59,701 nucleotides of DNA from contig NZ_JBPODR010000015.1 in NCBI RefSeq assembly GCF_051201035.1, positions 1 through 59,701 on the forward strand. Direction: 5' to 3'. This DNA is from Thermoanaerobacterium thermosulfurigenes (GTDB taxonomy: Bacteria; Bacillota; Thermoanaerobacteria; Thermoanaerobacterales; Thermoanaerobacteraceae). A program made the position numbers and the translations under genes. The notes below the pieces were generated by a model. That model did not search any database. It was given only the letters and a program-made list of their open reading frames with translations, and was not told where the DNA came from. Positions within the stretch are counted from its first letter, which is position 1. Each line of letters opens with the position of its first letter. This document shows positions 50,674-59,538 of the stretch, one piece after another.

Positions 50674-53600
50674 ATGGTTAAGTTAACTGATGCGGAGATT
50701 AAGAGCAGATGCGAAAATGATAGTGTCTATAGAAAAGGTCTTGAATATTATCTGTCAGGTAAGATACACAATTTTACTTACAACAAAACTGGCACTGTAT
50801 TTCAAGCTTTTGTAATGGGTACATCTTTGTACAGAGTAATGATACAAAAGTATAATGGTGAATTGTACACAAGTTGTACATGCCCTGCAAAGGCAAGATA
50901 TGGTGGTGATTGCAAACATATTGCGGCAGTTTTAATGTATATAAAAAATAATCAAGCTGAGATAGAGGACAATCTAAAAAATAAGGCTGCGTATGATTTG
51001 TTTGAAGAATTTGAAAAAAGAGAATACATACCTGATGAATTGAAACAGCCTATTAACATAGAGATTACATTAGAATCTTATCAAATGAATACATCTTTAT
51101 GCCTTAGAATGGGTATTGACAAATTGTACGTAGTTAAAAGCATAAAGAAGTTTTTTGACGATATTGATGAAGGAATGATCGTTGAATTTGGCAAAGGATT
51201 TTCATTTGATCCAAGCGTAAATACTTTTAAAGAAGAAGATATGAAGCTTATAAAGTTTTTAAGAGAGATATACGAGATTGACAAAATCAATACTGAAAAT
51301 TCATATTACAGAGTTGACTCGGTTATTTCCGGAAAGTATGTAAGGCTTACGCCATCAAATTTGGAAAAATTTATTGAAGTGATGAAGGACAGTCATTTTA
51401 ATTTGGTTTTGGATGGAAAAACTTATTATGATGTAGATGTGGTTTTTGATGATCTTCCTATTAGTTTTAAACTTGAGAAAGGGAATAACGACAAAAATAT
51501 TAGACTTACCGTTGAGGGAATTGAAAAAGTAAAGGCGTTAGACAGCAGAGGTAATTTTTTTGTGTATGATGGGAAAATATACAAGGTTTCTGATAAGCAG
51601 CGTTTTGCTTTAGCGCCATTTTACAATGTGTACATCACTAATTATACAAATAGCGTTGTATTTACTGAGAAGGATAAGCAGAAGTTTGCAGAAGTAATAT
51701 TTCCGAATATAGATAAAGCGGGAAGCGTCGTCATCGATGATGATGTGAAATCGGAATTTTACAGTGAACCACTTGTGGCGAAAATTTACCTTGATAAAGA
51801 AGGAGAAAGAATAACCGCTGATATAAATTTTACTTACGGCCAGTATAACGTAAATCTATACGATGATACAAAGACGAAGATAAAGCATGACTGTATTTTA
51901 GTTAGGGACGAGGCTGCAGAAAAACGCATACTAGATATCTTTGAAAAGTGCGAATTTAAGGTAAAAGATAAATTGGTTTACTTAGATGATGAAGACTCCA
52001 TATTTGACTTTGTATCAAATTATTTACCTGTGCTTCAAAAATACGCTGATGTGTATTATTCTGAATCATTTAAAAGGATGAAATTCTACAAAAGATCCTA
52101 TAGCAGCAGCATTAGAATTCAGGACGATGATTTGTTGGGATTTAGCTTTTCTATTGATGATGTAGATAGAGATCTCATTCCAAAGATATTTGATTCGATA
52201 AAAATGAAGAAGAAATTTTTCAAGTTGCCTGATGGATCTTTTTTGCCTATTGATGATGAATTGGTGAAAATTGCAAATTTCATTGATTCGTTGGATTTAA
52301 GCAGCAAAGATTTAAAGAAAGAAATTGTAAAAATTCCAAAATACAAAGCCCTTTATATTGACGAAAAACTTGAAAGTGATAGATTAAAGATTGATAAGGA
52401 TGAAAAATTAAATAGTTTAGTCAAAGCCATAAAAAATCCAATGGATACTGAATTTGAAGTGCCTAAGAAGTTAAATGGTGTCCTGAGAAAATATCAGGAA
52501 GTAGGGTTTAAATGGCTTAAAACATTGTCATCGTATGGTTTTGGCGGAATACTGGCAGATGACATGGGATTAGGAAAGACGATACAGACTATAGCTTTTT
52601 TGCTGGATGAAAAAGAAAAGCATAAAGAACCTGCAATAGTCATCTGTCCGACAACTCTTATCTACAATTGGGAAAGTGAGATACAAAAATTTGCGCCTTC
52701 TCTAAAGACTTTAGTGGTATCTGGCAGTAAAAGCGAAAGAGGAAGTCTTATTAAAAGCATAGAGGAATCTGACGTCGTCATAACTTCATATCCATTGATT
52801 AGGAGGGACATAGAAAGTTATGAAAATATTGAATTTAGCTATTGCATTTTGGATGAAGCGCAGCATATAAAAAATCCAAAGTCTCAGAATGCAGAATCTG
52901 TCAAAAGGATAAAAGCCAAAGGATATTTTGCGCTTACTGGTACGCCCATAGAAAATTCTTTGACTGAATTGTGGTCTATATTTGATTTCTTAATGCCTGG
53001 ATACCTTTTGTCACACAGAAAATTTGTTGAGAAGTATGAGAAGCCAATTGTAAGATACAAAAATGAAGAGGCGCTTAATGACTTAAGCAAACATATAAGG
53101 CCATTTATATTGCGAAGGCTAAAAAAAGACGTTTTAAAGGAGTTACCAACTAAGATAGAAACCACATCATTTGCTGAACTTACGAAAGAGCAAAAGGAGT
53201 TGTACATGGCGTATCTGGAGAATGCAAAGACTGAAATAGAGGAAGAGATACGAAATAAAGGCTTTGAAAGAAGCCAGATAAAGATAATAACGGCTTTAAC
53301 GAGGTTAAGGCAGATATGCTGCCATCCATCAATGTTTGTAGAAAATTACAAAGGTACCAGTGGCAAGATGGAGCTTTTGATGGAACTGATTCAAGAATTG
53401 AAAGAAAGCGGACACAGGGCTCTGATTTTTTCCCAATTTACGACAGCGCTTAAGCTTATAGAAGACAACTTAAAGAAAGAAAAAATTTCATACTTGTATT
53501 TAGACGGAGATACAAAAACGAAAGAGAGAGGGGAATTAGTCAAAGCCTTCAACAAAGGTGACTCGGATGTCTTTTTGATTTCATTGAAAGCAGGTGGAAC

Positions 53601-53871
53601 TGGACTAAATTTGATAGGTGCAGATACTGTAATACACTTTGACCCGTGGTGGAATCCAGCCATAGAAGATCAGGCGACAGATAGAGCCCACAGGATTGGG
53701 CAGGTGAATACAGTACAAGTCATAAAGCTTATAACGCAAGGTACAATTGAAGAAAAAATTGTAAAACTGCAAGAGAAGAAAAAAGAAATGATAAATTCTG
53801 TCATAAACCCAGGTGAGACCTTTATAACTAAGTTGAGTGAAGAAGAAGTAAAAGAGCTTTTTGCAATGTGA
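50674..53871 (+). CDS. SNF2/Rad54-family helicase with SWIM zinc finger
   Basis: The 1065-residue protein has an N-terminal SWIM finger (CTCPAKARYGGDCKH, CxC...CxH) at about residues 70-90, a central bacterial SNF2-associated region, and a C-terminal SWI2/SNF2 ATPase with ADDMGLGKTIQT near 627, LDEAQHIKNPKSQ near 727, and helicase C motifs SLKAGGTGLNLIGADTVIHFDPWWNPA and QATDRAHRIGQ. This is the HepA/YwqA-like bacterial SNF2 type, a DNA or nucleoprotein translocase whose target is unknown. ATG at 50674 is favoured over upstream in-frame starts by GGGATGA spacing. Confidence 0.93.
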   Translation: MVKLTDAEIKSRCENDSVYRKGLEYYLSGKIHNFTYNKTGTVFQAFVMGTSLYRVMIQKYNGELYTSCTCPAKARYGGDCKHIAAVLMYIKNNQAEIEDNLKNKAAYDLFEEFEKREYIPDELKQPINIEITLESYQMNTSLCLRMGIDKLYVVKSIKKFFDDIDEGMIVEFGKGFSFDPSVNTFKEEDMKLIKFLREIYEIDKINTENSYYRVDSVISGKYVRLTPSNLEKFIEVMKDSHFNLVLDGKTYYDVDVVFDDLPISFKLEKGNNDKNIRLTVEGIEKVKALDSRGNFFVYDGKIYKVSDKQRFALAPFYNVYITNYTNSVVFTEKDKQKFAEVIFPNIDKAGSVVIDDDVKSEFYSEPLVAKIYLDKEGERITADINFTYGQYNVNLYDDTKTKIKHDCILVRDEAAEKRILDIFEKCEFKVKDKLVYLDDEDSIFDFVSNYLPVLQKYADVYYSESFKRMKFYKRSYSSSIRIQDDDLLGFSFSIDDVDRDLIPKIFDSIKMKKKFFKLPDGSFLPIDDELVKIANFIDSLDLSSKDLKKEIVKIPKYKALYIDEKLESDRLKIDKDEKLNSLVKAIKNPMDTEFEVPKKLNGVLRKYQEVGFKWLKTLSSYGFGGILADDMGLGKTIQTIAFLLDEKEKHKEPAIVICPTTLIYNWESEIQKFAPSLKTLVVSGSKSERGSLIKSIEESDVVITSYPLIRRDIESYENIEFSYCILDEAQHIKNPKSQNAESVKRIKAKGYFALTGTPIENSLTELWSIFDFLMPGYLLSHRKFVEKYEKPIVRYKNEEALNDLSKHIRPFILRRLKKDVLKELPTKIETTSFAELTKEQKELYMAYLENAKTEIEEEIRNKGFERSQIKIITALTRLRQICCHPSMFVENYKGTSGKMELLMELIQELKESGHRALIFSQFTTALKLIEDNLKKEKISYLYLDGDTKTKERGELVKAFNKGDSDVFLISLKAGGTGLNLIGADTVIHFDPWWNPAIEDQATDRAHRIGQVNTVQVIKLITQGTIEEKIVKLQEKKKEMINSVINPGETFITKLSEEEVKELFAM

Positions 53872-53882
53872 TTAGATGATTT

Positions 53883-53915
53883 GCAATTGTCGATTAAGGC
53901 AGTTGCTTTTTTTTT
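53883..53915 (+). terminator. Terminator of the SNF2 gene
   Basis: GCAATTG (53883-53889) pairs with CAGTTGC (53900-53906) with one wobble pair; nine T follow. Confidence 0.8.
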
Positions 53916-53937
53916 GCGAAAAAATTTTTCTACTGAT

Positions 53938-54009
53938 TATGTTACAAGTTTGTAATAGAAAATTAAGGAATAATTAATAAAATTTATAATTTTAAATTTT
54001 ATAATAGAG
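53938..54009 (+). repeat. 72-bp promoter-like repeat R1, copy 1
   Basis: This is one of three copies (53938-54009, 56359-56430, 59538-59609) that differ at only one or two of 72 positions. Each contains the palindrome TTACAARTTTGTAA near its left end, AAGGAATAATTAAT, and two TATAAT sequences 15 bp apart, the second followed by AGAG. Copies 1 and 2 share further homology upstream (TTTTTGCG, then GAAAAA, to TACTGAT). No sigma-A -35 fits either TATAAT. The copy sits just before the split sigma ORFs, so it is probably their promoter. Confidence 0.85.
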
Positions 54010-54032
54010 GTGAGGTATGGGAGGTTAAATGT

Positions 54033-54434
54033 ATGGGAGAGAGAGATGTAGAATTTGCATTCATTAAGTTTATTGAAAAATCTATTAATTATGAAACAGT
54101 AAAAGCAATAAAAAAATACAATGACATTAAAAAGAAAGAGCTTTTGACATTAGACTTAGCAGATTGCAATGGCAATATCGAAAATGATGGGGAAATTATT
54201 GACAGTACGATATACGATAATGTGTTAATTGAAGATGAAATAATAGATAGATTAATGATTTCAAAATTTAAGGAACTGCTGGAAGCGGAAGAATTTAATG
54301 TTGTAATGCTAAATATAATGCAAGATATACCACAAAAAGAGATAGCTAAAATGTTAAATAAATCACAATCATCTATAAGCAAGATTAAGAAAAAAGCCCT
54401 TAAGAAAATAAAAAAGTTTATGGAGGGTTCTTGA
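54033..54434 (+). CDS. Sigma-factor-like protein, region 4 half
   Basis: The 133-residue protein ends in a sigma-70 region-4-like helix-turn-helix (FNVVMLNIMQDIPQKEIAKM to SQSSISKIKKKALKKIKKFM), preceded by an acidic linker. It lacks a recognisable region 2, which appears on the next ORF. The organisation resembles two-part sigma systems such as SigO/RsoA of Bacillus subtilis and the Orf7/Orf8 pair of Tn916-type elements. GGGAGGT (54019-54025) lies 7 bases before the ATG. It is directly downstream of R1 copy 1. Confidence 0.7.
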   Translation: MGERDVEFAFIKFIEKSINYETVKAIKKYNDIKKKELLTLDLADCNGNIENDGEIIDSTIYDNVLIEDEIIDRLMISKFKELLEAEEFNVVMLNIMQDIPQKEIAKMLNKSQSSISKIKKKALKKIKKFMEGS

Positions 54435-54438
54435 AAGT

Positions 54439-54639
54439 ATGAGCAAAGATAAAAGCCTTTTTGAAATTATTTTAAAGGCTAAAGAAGGGGATAAAGATGC
54501 TATGCAAGAAATAATATTGCGATTTCAGCCTCTTATAAAGAAAAACATGAGAAATATTGATATGGACATAAAAGATGATATAAGTCAGGATATTGTTGAG
54601 GTAATAATAAAGGCGATCAAGAAATTTGATATAAAATGA
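54439..54639 (+). CDS. Sigma-factor-like protein, region 2 half (HTH_16 type)
   Basis: The 66-residue protein (start LFEIILKAKEGDKDAMQEII, then RFQPLIKKN and DISQDIVEVIIKAIKKF) resembles the region 1.2-2.1 core-binding part of sigma-70 proteins, as in RsoA and in small HTH_16 proteins. It starts 4 bases after the region-4-like ORF. The promoter melting parts (2.3-2.4) appear truncated. That the two form one functional sigma factor is inferred from adjacency and from the SigO/RsoA precedent. Confidence 0.65.
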   Translation: MSKDKSLFEIILKAKEGDKDAMQEIILRFQPLIKKNMRNIDMDIKDDISQDIVEVIIKAIKKFDIK

Positions 54640-54744
54640 AGCATAATATGCAAAGATGATAAAAATAATTTTTATGATGTGGAATATTTTAAGAAAAATT
54701 TAGCTTTTATATATGTAGAAGGAGAAATACAGAAAATGGAGATG
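54636..54744 (+). repeat. Leader repeat R2, copy A
   Basis: This 109-nt segment (ATGAAGCATAATATGC ... ATATATGTAGAAGG ... GGAGATGAG) is about 88% identical by eye to 56459-56567. It starts over the stop codon of the region-2-like ORF and leads into the cysteine protease gene. Both copies bring a ribosome binding site to the following gene. Confidence 0.75.
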
Positions 54745-54751
54745 AGGAAAA

Positions 54752-55306
54752 ATGAAGCATAGAAAGATAGAAAATAGAGCCCTTATTTTAGGATTTTTAT
54801 TGATAAGTTTTGTGCTAGTTTTTCAGATTAATAATGCTTTTGCTGCTAGATCTGTATTATCTGTGCCTCAATATTCTCAACAGCCTTATGACAATCTTTG
54901 TTGGGCTACTAGTGCTTCTATGATAATTTCATATTTTAAAGGTGACACAACAGATCGTACAGTTGAAATTGCAAAAGATAAGTATGGTACGAACTTTAAT
55001 CAACCAGGATATACAACTGATGCAGAATACTACGTAAAGAAATATACCAGTAAAGCAGGTTCTATACAATATAATTCATTGTCGTATACAGCGGTGCAAT
55101 ATCAAATAAATCATGGAGGACCTATTTATACGAGAATACAATGGACTTCCGGAGGAGGACACGCTATGGTTATTAAAGGTTATGATACCAGCACAAACTA
55201 TGTTATTTATAACGATCCCTGGGATGGATACGGACATGGCGCAACTTATTCATATTATGTAAGTAACAGTAGCTGGTATTGGACAGATTCTTTGTTTTGG
55301 GAATAA
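54752..55306 (+). CDS. Secreted papain-like cysteine protease (C39-like)
   Basis: The 184-residue protein has a long N-terminal signal sequence with cleavage likely after NNAFA, and a compact papain-like fold with the catalytic Cys in PYDNLCWATSASMI, the His in SGGGHAMVIKGYD and the Asn/Asp in YVIYNDPWDG. It resembles the peptidase C39-like and AvrRpt2-type families (PF13529/PF12385 style). It lies 113 nt after the split sigma ORFs and 26 nt before a membrane protein. A substrate is not evident. Possible roles include peptide processing or an exported toxin. Confidence 0.8.
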   Translation: MKHRKIENRALILGFLLISFVLVFQINNAFAARSVLSVPQYSQQPYDNLCWATSASMIISYFKGDTTDRTVEIAKDKYGTNFNQPGYTTDAEYYVKKYTSKAGSIQYNSLSYTAVQYQINHGGPIYTRIQWTSGGGHAMVIKGYDTSTNYVIYNDPWDGYGHGATYSYYVSNSSWYWTDSLFWE

Positions 55307-55332
55307 TATGAATGAGGAGGAGGTGAATTATT

Positions 55333-56199
55333 TTGAAAAAGGTCCTTACTTTTGTTGTGATTACTATATTGATATTAATATCAACTTTTCCAGTTTTTGC
55401 AGCTACTCCAATAAATACTCTGGTGCAACAACAAACATTAGATCTGGCAAAAGAAAAAGATCAGGTAGAGCGTGCAATTAGTGATAGCCAGTCAAATACT
55501 AAAAAATTTTTAGTCGATAACAAAGATGAGCTGGGACGCAAAGAGTTAATGGATGTAAGTAATCCTGATGAATTGATATACGGGAAAGCATATAAAGTGT
55601 TTATTGCTAATAAAGAGGTTGTCCAAAACTTAATTGAGAGGAAAAATATTTCTAATGCTCTGTTAAATGCACCTTATGAGTGGGAAGTGCCTATAAAATT
55701 TAACGGCAAGGATGTAGCGTCAATTACCGTATCTTTTTTGGATAATAGATGGGATGTTGGAGAAATCGGCGGCTATCTTTCGCCTGATTCTATTGATTTT
55801 GTCAGTAACACTGATGGTATAACTTCGTATCTTGATAACAATAATTTAAAAGAGGCAAAAACATTTATCCATTTCAGAATATCTTCGTTGCATTCCGATT
55901 TTCTTTATATTGAAGCAAATAGTGGAGAATATTTTGTTCCCATTATTCACGGCGAAGGTAAAAGCGAGCTTTATGGTCTTAAAGACAAAAAGATATATAC
56001 AAAAGACGAGATAATTTCCGCTATTGGTCTTATTCTTAAAGCTGGTTTGAATGATACAGGAATGACAACAGGCCGCCCGTCGGTTAATGGGAAAGATCTT
56101 GGCAATCAAGTATACTATTTATTTGCGTTGACAATTTTTATTGCTTTTATAACAATTTTTTACTTTGTTAGATCAAAACGAAAATACAGTTATAAGTAA
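55333..56199 (+). CDS. Secreted protein with C-terminal membrane anchor, unknown
   Basis: The 288-residue product has an N-terminal signal peptide (cleavage near VFAAT), a mixed alpha/beta extracytoplasmic domain of about 235 residues, and a C-terminal transmembrane helix (YYLFALTIFIAFITIFYFV) followed by a basic tail. This looks like a surface-exposed, cytoplasmically anchored protein. TTG at 55333 follows GGAGGAGGTG by 9 bases. It is the partner of the papain-like protease; an immunity or substrate role is possible but unproven. Confidence 0.7.
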   Translation: MKKVLTFVVITILILISTFPVFAATPINTLVQQQTLDLAKEKDQVERAISDSQSNTKKFLVDNKDELGRKELMDVSNPDELIYGKAYKVFIANKEVVQNLIERKNISNALLNAPYEWEVPIKFNGKDVASITVSFLDNRWDVGEIGGYLSPDSIDFVSNTDGITSYLDNNNLKEAKTFIHFRISSLHSDFLYIEANSGEYFVPIIHGEGKSELYGLKDKKIYTKDEIISAIGLILKAGLNDTGMTTGRPSVNGKDLGNQVYYLFALTIFIAFITIFYFVRSKRKYSYK

Positions 56200-56237
56200 A
56201 TAAGCGAATTAAGGGGAAATATTAAAATTCTATGTAA

Positions 56238-56275
56238 GACACCAATCAAAAATAGTTGGTGTCTTTTATTTTTTA
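56238..56275 (+). terminator. Terminator of the protease operon
   Basis: GACACCAA (56238-56245) pairs with TTGGTGTC (56256-56263); TTTTATTTTTTATT follows. It separates the first accessory unit from R1 copy 2. Confidence 0.85.
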
Positions 56276-56358
56276 TTCTGCATTTTCAATCAGAATGTAG
56301 GTATTTATCTGGCAAGTTAGGGAAATCAGTAAAATTTTTGCGGAAAAATTTTACTGAT

Positions 56359-56430
56359 TATGTTACAAGTTTGTAATAGAAAATTAAGGAATAATTAATA
56401 AAATTTATAATTTTTAATTTTATAATAGAG
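56359..56430 (+). repeat. 72-bp promoter-like repeat R1, copy 2
   Basis: Differs from copy 1 at one position. It is followed after 28 bases by R2 copy B, without the sigma ORFs that lie between R1 and R2 in the first locus. Confidence 0.85.
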
Positions 56431-56458
56431 ATGAAATATAGAAGGTTAAGAGCGTAAT

Positions 56459-56567
56459 ATGAAGCATAATATGCCAAAATGATAAAAATAATTTTATGAT
56501 GCGGAATATTTTTAGAAGAATTTAGCTTTTATATATGTAGAAGGGGAAAAACAGGAAATGGAGGTGA
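56459..56567 (+). repeat. Leader repeat R2, copy B
   Basis: The counterpart of 54636-54744. It ends in GGAGGTG, the ribosome binding site of the following lipoprotein gene. Confidence 0.75.
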
Positions 56568-56573
56568 TTGGTA

Positions 56574-57134
56574 GTGATATTATTTAAAAAAATTGTTTTA
56601 TGTTTTTTGATATTTTTTGCCTTGATTGTAGTCGGATGTTCAGTTCCAAATAACAACATTGCCATTAAAGAAAAGGGAAATAATTCAATAGCGCAAAAGT
56701 ATTTCAATATGTTGACGAAGGAAGATAAAATTAAAATTTCAAAGGCGTCTCCGGAAGAAATAATAAACATCTATTATAATAGCATAAATGATAAGAATTA
56801 TAATCTCGCTGTTGTTTGTGACTCCAATTTTTTAAATTATGTAGCAAATAAATCATCTGAGGATATTAATTATGTGTATAAGGAACATATAGAATATTTG
56901 AAAAATATAAAGAGAATTGACATTAAATCAATTGAAGTATATACAGATATGATAAAAAAGAATGACAGTGAAAATATAGAAAAACCTTCTAAGCTTTACT
57001 GTGTTTATTATATGCAAAAATCGAATGATATTAACAAATTTCCTGAAGAGGGGTACTTCACCAGATTTATTACAGTTTCTAAGTCGCCTTTATATGGTGG
57101 ATGGTGTATAAGTTATATTGCTTCATCACCATAA
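56574..57134 (+). CDS. Lipoprotein of unknown function
   Basis: The 186-residue product has a signal peptide with lipobox VVGCS and a domain resembling DUF4829-like small alpha+beta proteins in shape (SPEEIINIYYNSINDKNYNLAVVCDSNF, typical of NTF2-like 'ketosteroid' folds), ending GGWCISYIASSP. The fold is a guess from pattern. GTG at 56574 follows GGAGGTG by 7 bases. First gene of the second R1 unit. Confidence 0.7.
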   Translation: MILFKKIVLCFLIFFALIVVGCSVPNNNIAIKEKGNNSIAQKYFNMLTKEDKIKISKASPEEIINIYYNSINDKNYNLAVVCDSNFLNYVANKSSEDINYVYKEHIEYLKNIKRIDIKSIEVYTDMIKKNDSENIEKPSKLYCVYYMQKSNDINKFPEEGYFTRFITVSKSPLYGGWCISYIASSP

Positions 57135-57180
57135 ATCTTTTTTTATTTTAAGAAAAGCTAATATAAGGTAGGTAGATAAT

Positions 57181-58287
57181 GTGATTAAATTGTTTAGAAC
57201 TTCATTAGCTATTATATTTTTGATACTTATGTGTGTTGTATTTTCTGGCTGTTCTGACACATTGAAAAATAATACTGAAGTGCCATTTGTTGTCTTAAAT
57301 AATGATGATGGAAACTTTAAGGCGGATATATATTACTGGAATGTAATAAATAATAAAATAAAAGAAACAAATGAAAACTTATATAAAATTCCACAAAAGA
57401 TAATAACAAATAAAGAATCATATGCGATATTCCCTATAGCTTGGGATGGACAGAAGCATGCGGTTTTGCCTTCTTATCTAGAAGCATCAGATAAATTCAA
57501 AAACATTGTTGAAAAAGCAGATTTTTATTTTGAACCAAAGACGATATGGGGGCAAGACGTAAAGTTGGTAAAAAGCGATGAAGAAAATAGATATAAGTTA
57601 ACATTAATAGATGACGGCAAGACTGAGGAGAAAGAAATAACAATTCCTCTTCATACTTTTAAAGGAGAGGATGGCAAAGAGTATGAAGCAACAAAATGCG
57701 GAACAGTAACATCGGTAGTTAAGACAAGTTATGGTGCAGCAATGCTCTATCCTTGCTTCACATTAGGTGGCGGGAAATTATTTATTTTAAAGTATGATAA
57801 AACAACAGAAAGTATCAAATGGCAAGAAGTTGGTCCTATTAAAGGGAACGAGCTATCACCTAGCTTTCCGCCATTGGCTAATCACACAGCTACTATCGGA
57901 GATAATTTTATCATAAGAACGCAGACTAATCCTATAGAAGTGTATACCGAAAAAGTAGGTTATAAGATTATAGATAACATATCTGATCTTCAGAAGAAAT
58001 ATGCACATGAGACATTAAATGGCGAATTTCCCGAGTATATAGATATTTTAGGAAGCTATAATGATATTTTGCTTATAGGTATTCCAGTGCATAAGACTGA
58101 AGGGACAGAATTGTATATATTTGCTGTGAAGGATGATAAACTTATAGGGATTATGCGCAGAACGATAAATGATATTGAAATAATTGATACGGCAGGGAAT
58201 GTTGTATCAAAATATGATGTACCAAAAGCGAAAACTTTAATTGGCGAAAATGATGTTTATTTTCCAAATGTGAATGGCATGGATTGA
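57181..58287 (+). CDS. Lipoprotein of unknown function
   Basis: The 368-residue protein has a signal peptide with lipobox FSGCSD (Cys near residue 24). The mature part is rich in beta strands with repeated Gly-Asp and aromatic residues, consistent with a beta-propeller or sandwich, though no motif is decisive. GTG at 57181 follows AGGTAGG. It lies in one unit with the flanking lipoproteins. Confidence 0.68.
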   Translation: MIKLFRTSLAIIFLILMCVVFSGCSDTLKNNTEVPFVVLNNDDGNFKADIYYWNVINNKIKETNENLYKIPQKIITNKESYAIFPIAWDGQKHAVLPSYLEASDKFKNIVEKADFYFEPKTIWGQDVKLVKSDEENRYKLTLIDDGKTEEKEITIPLHTFKGEDGKEYEATKCGTVTSVVKTSYGAAMLYPCFTLGGGKLFILKYDKTTESIKWQEVGPIKGNELSPSFPPLANHTATIGDNFIIRTQTNPIEVYTEKVGYKIIDNISDLQKKYAHETLNGEFPEYIDILGSYNDILLIGIPVHKTEGTELYIFAVKDDKLIGIMRRTINDIEIIDTAGNVVSKYDVPKAKTLIGENDVYFPNVNGMD

Positions 58288-58309
58288 TTACCTTGTCTAG
58301 GAGGCTATT

Positions 58310-59389
58310 ATGAAAAAAGTAAAAATATGTTTATTAATTATCGTAATCTTAATGATTGGTGGCTGTAGTATTAAAAGTACAAAGACAGACTCAGATGATA
58401 AAAATGCAGTTATTGCTACAACAAATGTTAATATACTTAATGAGCTAGAGGCTAAAAAAGTCTCATCAATTGAAAATGCACATCCAATAGATGTGCTTGA
58501 TGATGGCAGAAAAGTGTTTTTACAGGTCAATCCTGAAGTAGACAACAGCATTTTTGTCACTTCAAGTGATGGCTCAATAATGCTTAAAATTAATGCTGGA
58601 GTTTCTAAAAATATTTATGACGCAAAAGTCATGGGGAATTGGATCGTGTATGTTGAATCCAGCAACGATATGACAAAAAGCGATTGGGTTTTGTATGCAC
58701 AGAATATAGATGATAATCGTCGCATAGAAATTGACAAAGGAAATGTTGCAAATGCAAAAGTAAAAACGCCTACTTTGTTAGGAGCGTTGATATCTGCATC
58801 TAACGGCAAAATTACATGGACAGCTTTTGAAAAAGATAAAGAATCTGTTAATGCAATTGTCAAATTATACGATATTGAAAACAATACTTATAAAATCATT
58901 GATAAATTAAATGTTGAAGACGGAGAATTTGGGCAGCCAGGGTTGGATGGGGATTGGCTTGTATATGATATTGGAAAAATTGATATGAAAGCACTGGCAC
59001 GTAATGGAAAATTGATTCTTGTAAATCTTAAAAATAACGAGAAAAGAATATTGGATGATGGATTAAGAGTTAGCGGTGCATCAATTAAATATCCATATGT
59101 AGTATGGAATTCAGGCGATTCTATTCTGAAATTATACAATATAAAGACAAAAGAAGAAAAAACTATTGTAAATTGGGGAAGGACAGGCGTTTGGAATAGT
59201 TCACTTAATGATAAATTCATTTCATGGAATACAAACGGTGATGGTTTATACATTTACTCTATAGAAAAGGGAGAGACATTGAAGTTAAAAGATTCAGGTA
59301 TTACAAGCGGTGGTAATATTTCAGGCAATATACTGTGGTGGTACGTCAAGGGAGAAAAGTGCAAATCAGAGTGGATTACTTTAGATTGA
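58310..59389 (+). CDS. Lipoprotein with predicted beta-propeller
   Basis: The 359-residue protein has a lipobox (IGGCSI, Cys near residue 19) and a mature region with WD/TolB-like repeats: VMGNWIVYVESS, NGKITWTAFEKD, LDGDWLVYDIGK, KYPYVVWNSGDSILKLYNIKT, NDKFISWNTNGDGLYIYSIEKG, SGNILWWYV. This repeated x-W/V-x-Y pattern suggests a six- or seven-bladed propeller on the cell surface. TAGGAGG precedes the ATG. Function unknown. Confidence 0.72.
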   Translation: MKKVKICLLIIVILMIGGCSIKSTKTDSDDKNAVIATTNVNILNELEAKKVSSIENAHPIDVLDDGRKVFLQVNPEVDNSIFVTSSDGSIMLKINAGVSKNIYDAKVMGNWIVYVESSNDMTKSDWVLYAQNIDDNRRIEIDKGNVANAKVKTPTLLGALISASNGKITWTAFEKDKESVNAIVKLYDIENNTYKIIDKLNVEDGEFGQPGLDGDWLVYDIGKIDMKALARNGKLILVNLKNNEKRILDDGLRVSGASIKYPYVVWNSGDSILKLYNIKTKEEKTIVNWGRTGVWNSSLNDKFISWNTNGDGLYIYSIEKGETLKLKDSGITSGGNISGNILWWYVKGEKCKSEWITLD

Positions 59390-59507
59390 ATGAAATAGAA
59401 CATAATTGCAATATAATAAATGGTGGTTATAGAGGAGTTAGAGCTTTTATAACTGGCAATGTAGATAGACCAAGAATGAAGCGGAGTTTCGTCTGGTTGT
59501 TGTATTT
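59390..59507. other. Intergenic stretch after the propeller lipoprotein gene
   Basis: No convincing gene is seen; short open frames lack a ribosome binding site. It ends at a terminator hairpin, then R1 copy 3. Confidence 0.4.
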
Positions 59508-59538
59508 GTCATGGCGTTTGCGTTTGCCATGACTTTTT
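59508..59538 (+). terminator. Terminator of the lipoprotein unit
   Basis: GTCATGGC (59508-59515) pairs with GCCATGAC (59526-59533), 10-base loop, followed by T5. Confidence 0.85.

Noticed and set aside
59335..59532. 65-codon ORF overlapping the end of the last lipoprotein gene
   Set aside because: It starts inside that gene in another frame without a ribosome binding site and ends in the terminator stem.
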